A stretch of 64,000 nucleotides of DNA. Origin: Aplectana chamaeleonis. Taxonomy: Eukaryota > Nematoda > Chromadorea > Rhabditida > Cosmocercidae. The translations under genes and the position numbers were made by a program. Every line of letters starts with the position of its first letter. Position 1 is the stretch's first letter. Of this stretch, positions 1 through 11,059 are shown one piece after another. The DNA lies in contig JAPDOI010001224.1 of the NCBI GenBank assembly GCA_029168955.1, forward strand, positions 124,001-188,000, in the 5' to 3' direction. The notes under the pieces are model-generated. The model did not search any database and was not told where the DNA came from. It was given only the letters and a program-made list of their open reading frames with translations.

Positions 1-479
1 TGTATCGATGCAGGCAAGCAATCAATAGACAGGAAATTCAATATATCAAAAACACATAAATGGTCATTAATAGCTCTATCACGCGGGCATTTGCTACGAT
101 TCTCTGGAACTCTTATGATCACGACTGAGCGACTACGCTCAATCTCTCTAAAGTCATTCGACTTCTCTAACCCTACAGAAGGAGATGACGGCACAACTGA
201 ATCAGGAACAGCACTAGCACAAGGAACATCACTGATATTATCCGGAACATTCTCACTACTAAGGGCTTCCCTCAATGTAGCATTCAACCTATCGTTCACC
301 TGGCTTAGCTCCGTATTAGCCTTAACCATATCTCGGACCATCTCGGCTAACTCACAGTTTTTCTTACATAATGATTCAACCTGACTCCTTTCATTCAGGA
401 GATAAGCGATAATTGTCCGAATATGCATCGGCAGTGACTCGTCGTCCACCAGCGCCTTCGCGGCTTTACCAAAGTCCAT
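1..479 (-). CDS. LINE ORF1-type protein, partial at window edge
   Basis: The minus strand is open from an ATG at 477-479 to the left edge of the window, so the C-terminus is missing. The visible 159 residues start MDFGKAAKALVDDE and include a charged, probably coiled-coil stretch (CKKNCELAEMVRDMVKANTE, roughly residues 40-75). A Ser/Pro/Val-rich linker follows, then a basic start of a possible nucleic-acid-binding fold (IERSRSVVIIRVPENR). This order, coiled coil then a RSVVI.G/RVPE-type segment, resembles the ORF1 proteins of CR1-like LINEs in nematodes; that is recalled family knowledge, not a search result. A 22-bp duplication (the text around TCGCGGCTTTACCAAAGTC, 456-502) lies at the start, so the true start could be a little upstream. 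A matching ORF2 would lie left of base 1. It could also be a free-standing domesticated copy. Confidence 0.6.
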   Translation of the reverse strand, partial: MDFGKAAKALVDDESLPMHIRTIIAYLLNERSQVESLCKKNCELAEMVRDMVKANTELSQVNDRLNATLREALSSENVPDNISDVPCASAVPDSVVPSSPSVGLEKSNDFREIERSRSVVIIRVPENRSKCPRDRAINDHLCVFDILNFLSIDCLPASI

Positions 480-652
480 TCGCGGCTTTACCAAAGTCTA
501 TTTAGACATCCCTAGTGCGAGGATGAGGAATAGTTTATTGAGACTGGTCAGTTTAGAATCAAGTCGTAAACTGAGAAATGTGTGTATGGTATTCAAAATG
601 ATATCCAGAGTCGTGAAAGTTGATTTGTCATCGTTCTTCACTCTTTCGAAAT

Positions 653-2530
653 CAAGCTGTGACATTCGCTTGGGAGTTGCCTCGATGAAAAGTAAGAGTC
701 GCCTCGTGACATCGAGGCAACTCCCGCCAAATCGGCTCCGGCGTAGCCTCATTACGGTGCAATTTTAGCCCCAGCTGGGAAAAAAGTGAGGCAACTCTAG
801 GGACTGCCCGATGAGATGCCGTCTCGCCTTACTCTAGTCTCACTTTCGCCTCACATTCTTCTCACACTACGAACTCTGAGGTGAAATTGTCGCCTCACAT
901 TCTTCTCATCCCACGAATTTTTTAGTGAAATTGTCGCCTCACACTCTTCTTACAGTGATAATTTTGTCGTGGAATCGTGGATTTTCCTATACCTATGCAC
1001 ATATCGCTTTGCATTCCTCTCACAGTAGAAAAGTCATTGTAGATCATTGTTTATTGATCGAAACCATAATTCAATAAGTACAGCAAAAATCACTACGATA
1101 GCAACAAGTGATATCCAATTAACAAAATTATGGGAGAATAATAGAGGCTTGAATTGCATTTGGAGCACAAATGACCACATTCAAGATCAAAAAGGGAAAC
1201 AAGTCAAACAGCTATGGGCTGCAGGATCATGGCAGATAACCATATTCACAGAAAAAGATCTAAGCGCAAAGACATTCACACCACCAGTACAAAAAACAAT
1301 CTGCGCTCACGAAACTGTGCTGAAACGAATGGGCTGCTCTCACGAATAAGTCGTCATCGCTCTTCCCTGCGCTCTCTGCTCCGGCATTTCGGTGACCATG
1401 TGGGTTATCTTCCGCTTCTGAAATGGCAGAAAGTTATAAATTTTCAAAAATTTAGTTATATAATAATGTACAACCGATACCTTGCGCACAGTCAAGCGCG
1501 CGTCGAGTACCTCCCATTGGCGAACCTCAGACCTAAACAAAAAATTAGAGATGGAGAAAAATGGAATATTCTATACTCAACTTGTTTCTCTGGAGTTTAT
1601 TCGAAGTGCTTAACAAACGAATCTGAGGTACCTTTATCGGTTTCGTACAGCTCACGGTAGGTCACGATGGATATACGGTGGTTTTCCATGGCTTACGGTA
1701 GATTACGGTGAGTTTACGCTAGTCTGGTCGAAGTCTCAGATGTGACTCAAAAGTTCTGTGCGGCAGGTATTCGGGGTGCTGAAAACAGACTTTGTTATCA
1801 TTGGCCCAGTAAGGCCTCTGTCAGAGTTGGTTGAGCAAACGTAGCCAGCCCTGTCGATACACACAGAAAGCATTGGAAATGGGGTGCGAAAAACACCCGG
1901 TGTGGCCTGCCGAGACCCGCCGACACCCGCCCGGTCAATACGTATGAATTAAATGGTAGGGTGTGGTTGAGAAAATTACCCGGTGTGGCCTGATGTATCC
2001 CGCCGTCACTCGCCAACAATTTCGAACAAATGAAAAGTGAAAAAAATCGTTCGAAAAAATATCGAACGAACAAATTCGAAAAACCTTCGAAATTGGTGGA
2101 GGTCGAACGGAAGAATCTCGAAACTAATCGAATTTTCAGTAATTTAGCGAAATTTGTTTTAAATATCGCTTTTTTTTCAAAAATTCGGTAGAAATTTCGG
2201 TTTTTTCTAGATTCGTTCGAAAAATTTTCAAACAAACAAATTTCGAAAGTCTTTCAAAACTCTAGACGAATTTCGAATTTAATAGAATTTCATTTTTTTC
2301 GAAAGTCGTTCTAAATTTTGAATTTTTTGGAATTCTGTTCGAAGTTTAGGTTTTTTTTTGAAACTCCTTCAGAGTTTGATATCTTTTTTTGCAAGCAGAC
2401 TCAAAGCCTAATTGACAACGCTCAAAATCAAGTTTTGAACGAACAAAAATGGAAAAAAAATTCGTTGGACAACCTTTCAAACGAACGAAAACGAGCAAAA
2501 AAATTCTAAAAAAGCTTTCGATTTAAAACT
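653..2530. mobile_element. Large inverted-repeat DNA element, copy 1 (right end not found)
   Basis: The left part (about 653-1540) is a diverged direct repeat of 24155-25520: same opening TGACATTCGCTTGGGAGT, the same run of CGCCTCACATTCTTCTCAC motifs, and the same ATAATGTACAACCGATACC segment. About 480 bp (roughly 1545-2020, with GGTAGATTACGGTGAG motifs) is present here but not in the other copy. From about 2021 both copies share an AT-rich TTCGAA-rich tract. Similarity ends near 2530 and the right terminal inverted repeat of the other copy is missing. No long protein is encoded, so it is non-autonomous or a remnant. Open frames here (for example 1047-1349 and 1798-2235) are not conserved between the copies and are not treated as genes. 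Confidence 0.6.
672..725. repeat. Subterminal perfect hairpin, 16-bp stem
   Basis: GGGAGTTGCCTCGATG at 672-687 is the exact reverse complement of 710-725, with a 22-nt loop. The second element copy has the same structure at 24168-24183 and 24206-24221 with one G-T type mismatch, so the hairpin is kept in both copies. Confidence 0.8.
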
Positions 2531-2752
2531 TTCGTATCGTAAACCAAGATCGAACATGAGAGCCTTTAGCTTTACTTGTCGAGCGGGCTCCGCATACGTC
2601 GCCTTAAGACATGGAATACAACCTATCCCTCCCTTCTTAGCACAGTTCAAGCGTTTCGCTAAGGCCAAAATGTTTTTGAATAAGATTGCGGTTGACAGTA
2701 TCATTATTTTTTCTCTCTCTCTAGTTATCTCACGTTTGTCTCAAACAACGTA

Positions 2753-2985
<233 letters not shown>

Positions 2986-3045
2986 AACTCATTTTCAAGA
3001 GCTTCTCAACTGGACCAAGCAGGGCTGGTCTCTCAGGGCTTCGGG

Positions 3046-4607
3046 GTGATGCAAGATTCCTGTTGGTTCTATAATGAAGAAGTTATAACTGAACTTTTGA
3101 AATGGCCGAACTCGTCTCCAAGAACGCCGGATGATATCCCTCTGATGTTCGTGAAGAGAGTCGTCCATGAAATAGCGAGGCCTCTAGAGTTCCTTTTCAA
3201 CTTGAGCTTTATGACAAGTGAGGTTCCAAATCGATAGAACTTATCTTACGTCACCCCACTTCCTAAAAAGGCGCCATTCACGGAGCCTTCCAACTACAGA
3301 CCGGTTAGTATTACGTCATTGTTCGCTAGATTGTTCGAAAAGATCCTGAAAAAGAGAATAGTAACGCATCTAAAACATTGGTCGATTATTTCCTCCCATC
3401 AACATGGCTTTCAAAAGGGTAAGTCAACCGTGACAGCTATAATTGAAGCCCTAAACAACTGGACGTCTCTTTTAGACCAAGGTGATAATGTTGATGTAGT
3501 ATTCTTCGATTTTTTCAAGGCGTTTGACAAAGTCCCGCATCATAAGCTAATACAAAAGCTAACAATGGTAGGCGTACACCCGCGCATAGTTTCCTGGATT
3601 ACCTCATTTCTGAAGGATAGGACGTTTTCGGTCCGAGTGAACAATTCGCATTCGCAGAATCATCCTGTGTGTAGCAAGGTTCCACAGGGTGGAGTCTTTT
3701 CACCGATATTGTTCAATATATACACGCACGAGCTGGGAGACTTATTAAAAGGGTTTGGAGTTGATTTTTGTGCGTTTGCAGACGATGTAAAGATTTTTCG
3801 CCGGACGGGCTCTATGGAGGACATTGAGGCCATTCAAAATGCAATAGACGCAATGGCGGTCTGGTGTCATGAATGGCACCTGCCGCTATCGAAGGAGAAA
3901 ACGAAGTGTCTGCATCTAGGTTCGTCAAATAACTGTCATACTTACAATGTCGAAGGGACTGAGATCGAGAGTGTCGAGCAGATCACTGACCTGGGATTTA
4001 TCCTCGCAAGAAGCCTCAGTTTTGATAAACATTGCGAAGCGGTGGCTACCAGAGCCACCGTGGCTGTCAATAATATATTCAAGGGACTGGGTACAAGAAA
4101 CAGCGCGGCACTACTTAGAGCGTATATAACTTACGTGAGACCTATTCTTGAATATGGGACACTGGTGTACTGACCAAAAAGAAAAGCATAGTTGAACTGG
4201 AAAAGGTGCAAAACGGGTTCACAAGGAAGTTAGTGATCAGAAAGCTAGGTTTTTGGCATTATCAACAAATGCCATCTGCAGAAAACAGGAATAGTGAACT
4301 CTACTTACAATCTCTTCTGATAAGAAGAAAGTTGAATGACTTACTACTACTGCACAAAATCTTGTATCAACCGGACTTTGGTCTCCGGCCTGAATGTATT
4401 GTCGAGGTGAGAACATCCAGTACCAGGGGAGGAGCTTCAAAAATCTTGCGCGATAATTCGAATCTCAACTGCAGGCGGTTCTTCTTTATTAATAGGGCGA
4501 TCCCAGCATTTGAACGGCTTGGGAGACTCAAATCTATCCCCTTGAGTCATAAGGCATTCAAGAAACTTGTAACTGAATACTTCGAGAACGAGCCTGGTGA
4601 GCGCTGA
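3046..4607 (+). pseudogene. CR1-like LINE reverse transcriptase, 5'-truncated pseudogene
   Basis: The reading frame gives a reverse transcriptase lacking the endonuclease. The N-side has PDDIPLMFVKRVV; the fingers have YVTPLPKKAP and NYRPVSITSLFARLFEK; motif A is VVFFDFFKAFDKVPHHK; motif B is KVPQGGVFSPILF; and the catalytic FADD box lies in CAFADDVKIFRR. The C-terminal part has the conserved RRFFFINRAIPAFERL typical of CR1/Jockey-type elements. Two lesions are visible: an in-frame TAG at 3235-3237 where Trp is likely, and a probable one-base deletion at the TGA at 4171-4173. Reading resumes in another frame (IVELEKVQNGFTRKL) to the stop at 4605-4607. The 5' truncation, with no ORF1 or endonuclease, is usual for LINE copies. 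The element is dead but fairly young, since only two breaks are seen over 1.5 kb. Confidence 0.9.
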
Positions 4608-4911
4608 TCCTTCACGGAGCAAACACTTTGACTCTCGACATTACGGGCTATACATGTATCCGCTTTAAATCGATTACATTACATGGTCTCGGTTATTTTG
4701 ATTTCGGTACATGAGCAGCGGTTGTCCGCGACGGCAGACCGCAACTCCACTCACTAGGAAATTTTGAGTGCTGGACACGGTTTTCTGGAAAGTTTATGTG
4801 CTATGTGGGACAGTTTGTATCGCCAAATTTTCCTTACCTGACAGGGGTAGATCACGAATGGGTTTTTTTTGATTAGGAAGCCAGAACTTTTTCAGGCCAA
4901 ATTACCCGCGA

Positions 4912-5122
4912 CTATATTTCCAATCCTCGGGCCGAGTTGTCATGGGCAGGGCGTGTAAACTCGTCCATTCCTATCGGGGCCCAACGCCATTACAGTAGCT
5001 GCTGCTCGCCCTTTAATCGATGCCGCTCGCGCCCGAATCAGCTGTTTTCTCTCCACTTGGCCCGATTCGACGTCTTTATTCAGTTTTCCGGACCGTCCAA
5101 CGTATTCTGCTGCACTTTCATC
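4912..5122. repeat. Dispersed repeat, inverted copy at 31953-32171
   Basis: About 210 bp containing GTAAACTCGTCCATTCCTAT, GCCATTACAGTAGCTGCTGC and TTGGCCCGATTCGACGTC recurs, reverse-complemented and about 90% alike by eye, at 31953-32171. Here it lies upstream of the RTE endonuclease, so it may be an RTE 5' region or an independent short repeat. Frames across it (for example 4937-5368) are not supported as genes. Confidence 0.75.
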
Positions 5123-6257
5123 GATATATTCTGGTCCTGCTGTGCTGGTGCAGTACCCTGTCGTACTTCAATATTCTGGGCCTACAATATTATTGTGCTG
5201 TATCATTCTAGTCAATGCTGTATCATTCTGTACAAGGATCTACCTCCTCGTTGGTGTACGGTGGAAGCGTTCACAGACCCTGTAGGGTTGCCTGGCAAGC
5301 CTTGGTGTGAACGACGAACAGATCCGAACTGTCTCCCCCCTAGAATGCCAGCGTCAATCCAGCACTGAAGCGTTAATGGGGCTCATCCCACGCCCTTGCC
5401 CGGCTAAGGACGAGATCTAGGAGACGAATGCCTTTACGCATCGACATCCAATCAGCTGCTCCAGTCCTCACACCGCGCCCAGCCGTCTACGACGTCGGAA
5501 GGTATGGCAACCGGTGAGGGGCGATCAAATCTCGGAGTACGCAGGAAGTTTTATGGAAACGGACAAACTGGACCGGACACACACAGGCATCACATCACGA
5601 CTGTGTATGATTTTGTTCTTTCAACGCCCAAACTCTTTGAACTGAAGCGGATCAGAACATCTTTCTGCAAGCTGCGGATCGAATACTTTACGATGTTATA
5701 GCTGTACAAGAGAAAAAAAAGACGAACAAAGATTCCGTGCAGAAATTGAAAGATGGAAGATTGTTGATTTTCTGAAAAAAAAAAGTGGAGGGACGGAACG
5801 TTGGCGGTGTTGGCTTCTTACTCAATAGCACCATAGCACACACTATGGATTCGCACTTCATCTACTCCCCGCGCCTGGCCGTTTTACGACTCAAGCCCAA
5901 AGGACACCCAGCAATCTCTATCATCAACGCATATGCACCAACATCAGCTGCTGCGGATGATGAGCTCGATGAGTTTTACGGACAACTCGAGGATGTAGTA
6001 GCTAAAGAAAGAGGCTTTTACAAGATTTGTCTGGGCGACTTCAATGCTGTCCTCGGAAGAGCAGTAGATGGAGAAGGAAGAATTGGATCGTATGGAGGCA
6101 ACATCAGAAACGTTAACGGTCCCGGCCTGGTAGACTTTTTGTGTAGCGTACGTATGTTTCACGGTAATTCGTTTTACAAGGAGCCCGAAAGTCGAAGATG
6201 GACCTGGAAGTCACCGAGCGGAACGACGACCAATGAGATTGACCATATTCTTGTTAA

Positions 6258-6705
6258 AGGCAGTGTTCACGATAAACTTCACTTCCGATATCTCCACGGC
6301 TTACGGAACTTCTGGTGCCCTATATAGCAAGGCATGCCTAAAAAGGACACGAAAGATGCGTTTTTGAGCAAAAATAGGCACTCCCTTGTTTACGTTGACT
6401 TTTAAGCGTGGAGGAATTGACCGCTAGGAGGATGATATCTATCAGTGCAATGAAGCGATCGGCTCACTTATCAGCACTTCCTTCACTTGCTCATTCCTGT
6501 AATCTGAGCCTTCATTTGTTCATTCCGAGGGGGCGGATCTGGGGCACCAGGCGTGTCTGGGGCACCAAAACGCTTGTTTGCAGCCGTTATTTTACCGCTC
6601 CTTGCTCGTTTTCTACCGTTCTTTCGACACTGGGAGCCTAGAATTCTTCTCGCCTATCATTTCACAGTGAAAAGTCAACGAGGATGATCATCGTGAACGC
6701 CGCCT
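6258..6705 (+). mobile_element. TTAA-flanked MITE, family D (448 bp), inside the RTE endonuclease
   Basis: The left end is TTAA (6254-6257) followed by AGGCAGTGTTCACGAT. The right end ATCGTGAACGCCGCCT is its near-complement and is followed by TTAC (6706-6709), a one-base change from TTAA. Nothing in the 448 bp looks like a transposase, so it is non-autonomous. TTAA target sites are the hallmark of piggyBac-type transposases; Chapaev-type elements also make 4-bp TWAA duplications, so the superfamily is not settled. Confidence 0.8.
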
Positions 6706-6709
6706 TTAC

Positions 6710-7246
6710 AGGCAGTGGTCACGAGGAAAAACGCTATCTTAAAAACTACAAAAATCAGCTTAGATCAAAAACAGCTCAAAAACTATGAAGGTAGCGCGAT
6801 GAAAAACGGGCTAGAATTAGAGTTATTAAGACCCTAAATTTTCAGTTCGTGCAAACGTGCACAGAAATATCACAGTCTCATGCCAAGCAGTCGAAAATCA
6901 TCGACACTCAGAGGAAGAAATAATTGCAAATTCACCTAATAAAACACTTGAACAATGAAAGCAAGCATTTCAGTCAATGTTTTTGACTAGATGTGTACAT
7001 AAAGCCGAAGGTTCATTGATTGAAATTCAATTTCAAGCCAGCTGATGTTCTTGATATTAGAGATCATCGATGCCGATGATGTGGGTGGACTCGTCCACCA
7101 TCAAAAGACAAGGAAGTTCAGGCTTCAAATTTGGCTCAGAACAGCGTTTTTTTCGCGATTTTTTCTTATAAGTCCTACTACTCCATACCCAGAAAAGGGT
7201 TTAGAGAGGAAAAGAAGACGAGCATAATTGAGCGCGACCACTGCCT
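6710..7246 (+). mobile_element. TTAA-flanked MITE, family A copy 1 (537 bp)
   Basis: It starts AGGCAGTGGTCACGAG and ends GCGCGACCACTGCCT, followed by TTAA at 7247-7250. Its sequence matches 13575-14122 throughout and 33467-34013 in reverse. It abuts the preceding family D element, sharing the mutated TTAC at 6706-6709, so one probably inserted into the duplicated TTAA of the other. The open frame at 7045-7227 lies inside it and is not a gene. Confidence 0.85.
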
Positions 7247-9015
7247 TTAATCGGCGATGGGCCCTCCTAGACATCGGCACTGTTCAATGATTCGTGACAG
7301 GCTCTGACCACAGAATGCTTCGTGCAAAGCTTCGACTTCACAGCGACTTTACGAGGAAACATCTTAGTGAAAGATTTTGCAGCAAAGTCCGAACCGTGCA
7401 TTCATAAGTGATGCAGCGCAGTGTAGCCGATACGCAATGGAATGTTTTTAATGATCCTACAGACGATTACGAGGATCTGTGCCGCAAGATAAAGGACGCC
7501 GAAAAAAATTCAATGGTTGGAGCAGCGGAACCAATTGAGAGGTTGCGCAAGGAGACTAAACTATTGCTGGAAAAACGCCACCTGGTACATCTCGATCCGA
7601 ATACCAGTCACTTGGCAAACAAAACAGCAAAGTTTGCAGAGCTGAGTTATCGAGCGATTTCAAGCAATGTCGAGCACGGAAGTTGTTGGACACCGTTAAC
7701 AAGAGGAAAAGCATCAGGTTTTGTCGGAGTGAGCTGTCAGATCGCAGAGAACAAATGTCAGCCCTTCGGGATTCCTCGGGTTGCATTTGCACGTCCCGCG
7801 CTGGTATGGAAAAAGTTGTGGTGGATTTCTACAGCACTCTCTTCAACTCAACACAGTCCGTGCCGCGTAGCCCACTACCTGCAATAACAGATGACCCACC
7901 TCCAATCCTTGAGAGTGAAGTTGCTTTTGCTGTCAAAGGGATGAAGAAAAACACAGCTCCTGAACCAGATGGCATTACCACCGAGTCCCTCAGAGCGGGT
8001 GGTTCACCTTTATGCAAAGTTCTGGCGGAACACTTCTCCAGATACCTCGCGCAAGGAGTCGTTCCCGCGCAGTGGAAATCGTCAAGAACGATACTCCTAT
8101 TCAAAAAGGGTGATCGTGATGACATCAACAACTACAGGCCAATCGCTCTACTCTCAGTGCCGTACAAGGTCTTTACGAAGATTCTGCTCAACAGGATAGA
8201 GAAAGCTCTGGATGACTTCCAGCCCAGAGAACAGGCCGGCTTCCGGAAGGGTTACTGCTGTCTTGATCACATTCAGGCGCTACCGCAAGTCATTGAACGG
8301 ACAAAGGAGTACCAGCTACCTCTAGCGCTCGTCTTCGTGGACTGCACCAATATATTCGATTCGGTTGGTCCCGGCTGTTCTTGACACTCTTATCCACGCT
8401 GGTGTTGACGCCCAGTACATCAGAATATTGGAAGAGTGCAACAACGGAAGCAACACCATTATTCAAATATTCGAGAGGAAACTGAAGGTGTCGACTGGAA
8501 AGGGTGTCAGACAGGGAGATACCATCTCGCCGAAGCTGTTCACGACCGCGTTACAAGACGTGATGCGCCACATCGACTGGCATAGCAAGGGTATCCTCAT
8601 AGACGTGTGCAGACTATCTAACTTGCGTTTCGCTGACGACATTGTGCTGCTGGGTTCGTCTTCCGCAGAAGTCGAAGGAATGCTTAACGAACTGGACGCT
8701 GCAGGCAAAGCGATCGGCCTTACAATGAATCTGAGGAAAACCCAAGTGATGCGCAACCAGTGGTGCGACGACAGCCCCATTCGTCTGTCTCTCTGGCATT
8801 CCCCTACCCACTAGTCCGGTTACCACGTGATTGCCACCGGCCTCTAGGCCGTCCTCCCACAAGATGGAACTCTGTATTTTCAGGCAGAGCCAAGACGTTC
8901 TGCACCGAGCGAGGGCTTCCAGAAAATCACCATCACTGTATGTCCCTTGCTCGGAATCGGTTGAGCTGGTTGAGATGTGGTCCACACGGCGGCGACACGC
9001 AGTGAAGATGAATCA

Positions 9016-9040
9016 TCAAGGTATCAAGGTAAGGTATCAT
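9016..9040 (+). repeat. RTE 3' tail of short tandem repeats
   Basis: Twelve bases after the RTE stop the sequence runs ATCAAGGTATCAAGGTAAGG. The RTE fragment at 33121-33357 ends with the same kind of tail (ATCAAGTATCAAGTAAG on its own strand). RTE elements typically end in short tandem repeats rather than poly(A), so this marks the 3' end of the element. Confidence 0.7.
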
Positions 9041-9424
9041 TCTAGTCTATTCTTTCTATTATTTGGTTCTGGGCTGATAGTCTGCTAACCATCTCTCAAA
9101 GAACAGTTCGCAATTCGACCTCAGCTGTTAAACCGGAATCCTCGTTATTATTTTATTCTGGAGAACACTGTTTGAATTTTTCAATTAATTATTACAAATG
9201 ATATTTATTAATATTATCTGACATGAATATTTAATTTCAAATTGATTGAACGATTATTTGATTTTATGCCCTGAAATTCTGGATTATTTTACGCCAATCC
9301 CCTCAGTAACTGTTTGAAATCGCAAAAAAAAACAGCATTTTTCTATGGGACTCCGCAGATAATAGTTTAGCACAGCGAATCTTTTTTCCCTGAGTTACTG
9401 TTGAATTTCACGGCATATTTCCAG

Positions 9425-10060
9425 GAGCCAGCGTGCAACTGCCCCTTCCTTTCCAATTATTTTCTCTCTCCTTTTTCCTCTTTTTTCCTTTTCCTCTCTT
9501 TATGTCACACGCAGTTTCCGATTCTTTATCATTGAGACACTCGTTAAAGGCAGGGTTCTCGACAAATTCGGTCATTGTGCTATCCCCATGGAATGGTAGA
9601 TCTGGCCATCACAAAAGTGAAAATAAGTAAAAAATTGGAGAAAAAACGCTCAGGAACAAGTTATGGCTTGGTGTCCTCCCGCCCCCAATTATCGAGATTT
9701 GTGTAAAAGCCTGTTCTATCAACTTTTATTTTGCTTCTAAAGTAACTTCTGAGCATTTCTGGATACTACTGACTACTTTAGCAGCAAAATAATGGGCGAG
9801 TAAGCAAGCATTAATGAAAATCTCGTTAATTAGGGGGCCGGCCGACACCGGTAATTAGCCGTTATACTTTGTTTTTGAGCGGTTTTCTCGCGAATTTCCT
9901 GGTTTTTTCACTTATTTTTACTTTCGTGATGACCAAATCTACATTCTCATGAAGAGAGCCCAAAGGTCGTTTTTATCGCTAACCCTGCCTTTAACTCAAT
10001 GTGTACTCTTTGTTAAAGTCTCGGTATATGCTGACGAGATTTGCTTCTCCCCCCCCCCCA
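9425..10060. repeat. Dispersed repeat interrupted by a TTAA MITE; empty relative at 17215-17420
   Basis: The left part (9425-9543, pyrimidine-rich, with GCAGTTTCCGATTC) and the right part (9995-10060, TGTACTCTTTG then AGTCTCGGT) together match the reverse complement of 17215-17420. There the two halves are contiguous across a single TTAA (17283-17286). Roughly 9040-9420 upstream is AT-rich intergenic sequence with no feature that I can see. Confidence 0.8.
9548..9990 (+). mobile_element. TTAA-flanked MITE, family C copy 1 (443 bp)
   Basis: It is flanked by TTAA at 9544-9547 and 9991-9994. Ends are AGGCAGGGTTCTCGAC and ATCGCTAACCCTGCCT. The interior matches, in reverse, the nested element at 33058-34261. 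It has no coding capacity. The uninterrupted host sequence at 17283-17286 confirms both boundaries. Confidence 0.9.
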
Positions 10061-10368
10061 CTTCTTTCTTTCTTGCTGTCGCTGCGGACATGGTCATGCT
10101 ACACTGATATGTAGAACAGGGAAACTAATCGCAAGGAAAACTCTGCGAATAAAAAAGCGTGTTTTTTTATCATTTCTTTCAAGTTAGTGCTACCTCTCGT
10201 TGTCGAAGTGTGGATTTTGGTGGATTCAGAAATAGAGACTGATTTTCTTCTTCTTTGTAGCCACACTGCACCTCCTTTCATCCAGTTTTACTGGCTCGGT
10301 GTCGAATCTCGCACTTCCATAGCAGATTTCCCTGCGGAGAGCCGCGGCTGAGCCATTTTATTGTTATC

Positions 10369-10563
10369 ATGGACGCAGATCGGTTCTTTGGTGGAAAATT
10401 GCTTGAAATGGAGAAGCAAATGCTGTTTGCTGCGGAGTGCCCATCCAAGAACCGCATGCTATTGTGTCCCCCGACTGTCGGAAATCGAGTCGTCTATGCT
10501 TGGACCTGGGGCCAAATTCTTAAAAAACGTACAAGGCTTGCATCCCCTGCAGGGATAGATTAG
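10369..10563 (+). CDS. Hypothetical 64-aa ORF
   Basis: ATG at 10369 in the context TTATCATGG opens a frame of 64 codons ending TAG at 10561-10563. It starts MDADRFFGGKLLEMEKQMLF and has a mixed, protein-like composition with Cys-Pro pairs (AECPSK, LLCPP) and a Trp-rich AWTWGQ. I do not recognise a family. It could be a small gene or a first exon, although no clear GT donor keeps the frame. The surrounding sequence (10000-10360, 10564-10960) has no other supported gene; 10600-10810 is GC-rich and resembles 36430-36545. Confidence 0.3.
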   Translation: MDADRFFGGKLLEMEKQMLFAAECPSKNRMLLCPPTVGNRVVYAWTWGQILKKRTRLASPAGID

Positions 10564-10967
10564 CATACGGCCCCAGATTGCGACATTTTTGAGGCGACGC
10601 AACCAAATGCTCGCGCTGCGGGCCGACGCGCAGCAGTGCCACTCTGCCGAGGCTTTAACTTTCTTTCCATTACCCTATCCTCTGTTTACGAGTGAAATTT
10701 ATTTGCATTCAACGCGTGCGTCTGCGCGCGTACGCTGCGTCTCCTTCTCCCAAAACGTTCTCGCCGTCTCTACCCTCGCTCCGCACAAGAGCGCGAGGGA
10801 ACAGAGTTAATTTGCCGCGGAAACAGAGGATAGGTGTCTAGCGGAGCGAATCGACTCCACATCAAATACCTACCCTGCCGTGAGTGTCACAGGAGTTTTA
10901 ATGAGGTAATTCGAAATGCGTCCTGTACGCACCATCGGCGTTCCCTCAACGCGACACATGGAGAGGA

Positions 10968-11059
10968 GGGCCAAGAAACACCCGGCAAAATGCTAGATTA
11001 GGTTGAGTCGGGAAAGCTCGGCATCGGCACTCAGCACCGTAACGGGTGTTTCTTGGCCC
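10968..11059. repeat. Perfect 17-bp inverted repeat, 58-bp spacer
   Basis: GGGCCAAGAAACACCCG (10968-10984) is the exact reverse complement of 11043-11059. It may be the ends of a very small fold-back element. No target duplication is obvious. Confidence 0.75.

Larger units (their letters stand above)
5611..9003 (+). pseudogene. RTE-clade LINE (endonuclease + reverse transcriptase), broken and internally deleted
   Basis: The endonuclease begins near 5611 (FCSFNAQTL, stop, LQAADRILYDVIAVQE), then ERGFYKICLGDFNAVLGR and NEIDHILV, with in-frame TGA at 5638 and 5773. At 6254 it is interrupted by two TTAA elements and resumes at 7251 (RRWALLDIG, stop, GSDHRMLRAKL). RT follows: TAPEPDGITTESLR, motif A degenerate as LVFVDCTNIFDSV, a frameshift near 8365, then motif B GVRQGDTISPKLF and the catalytic LRFADDIVLL. 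Further frameshifts lie near 7670 and 8800. The RTE C-terminus RPLGRPPTRWNSVF ends at a TGA at 9001-9003. The region between RIRL-type thumb sequence (about 8790) and this C-terminus (8839) is far too short for RTE, so roughly 150-200 codons have been deleted. The copy is inactive. Clade assignment rests on the domain order and C-terminal GRPPTRW motif. Confidence 0.9.

Noticed and set aside
1047..1660. ORFs of 100 and 148 codons inside the first inverted-repeat element
   Set aside because: The second copy of the element (24153-26623) does not preserve these frames.
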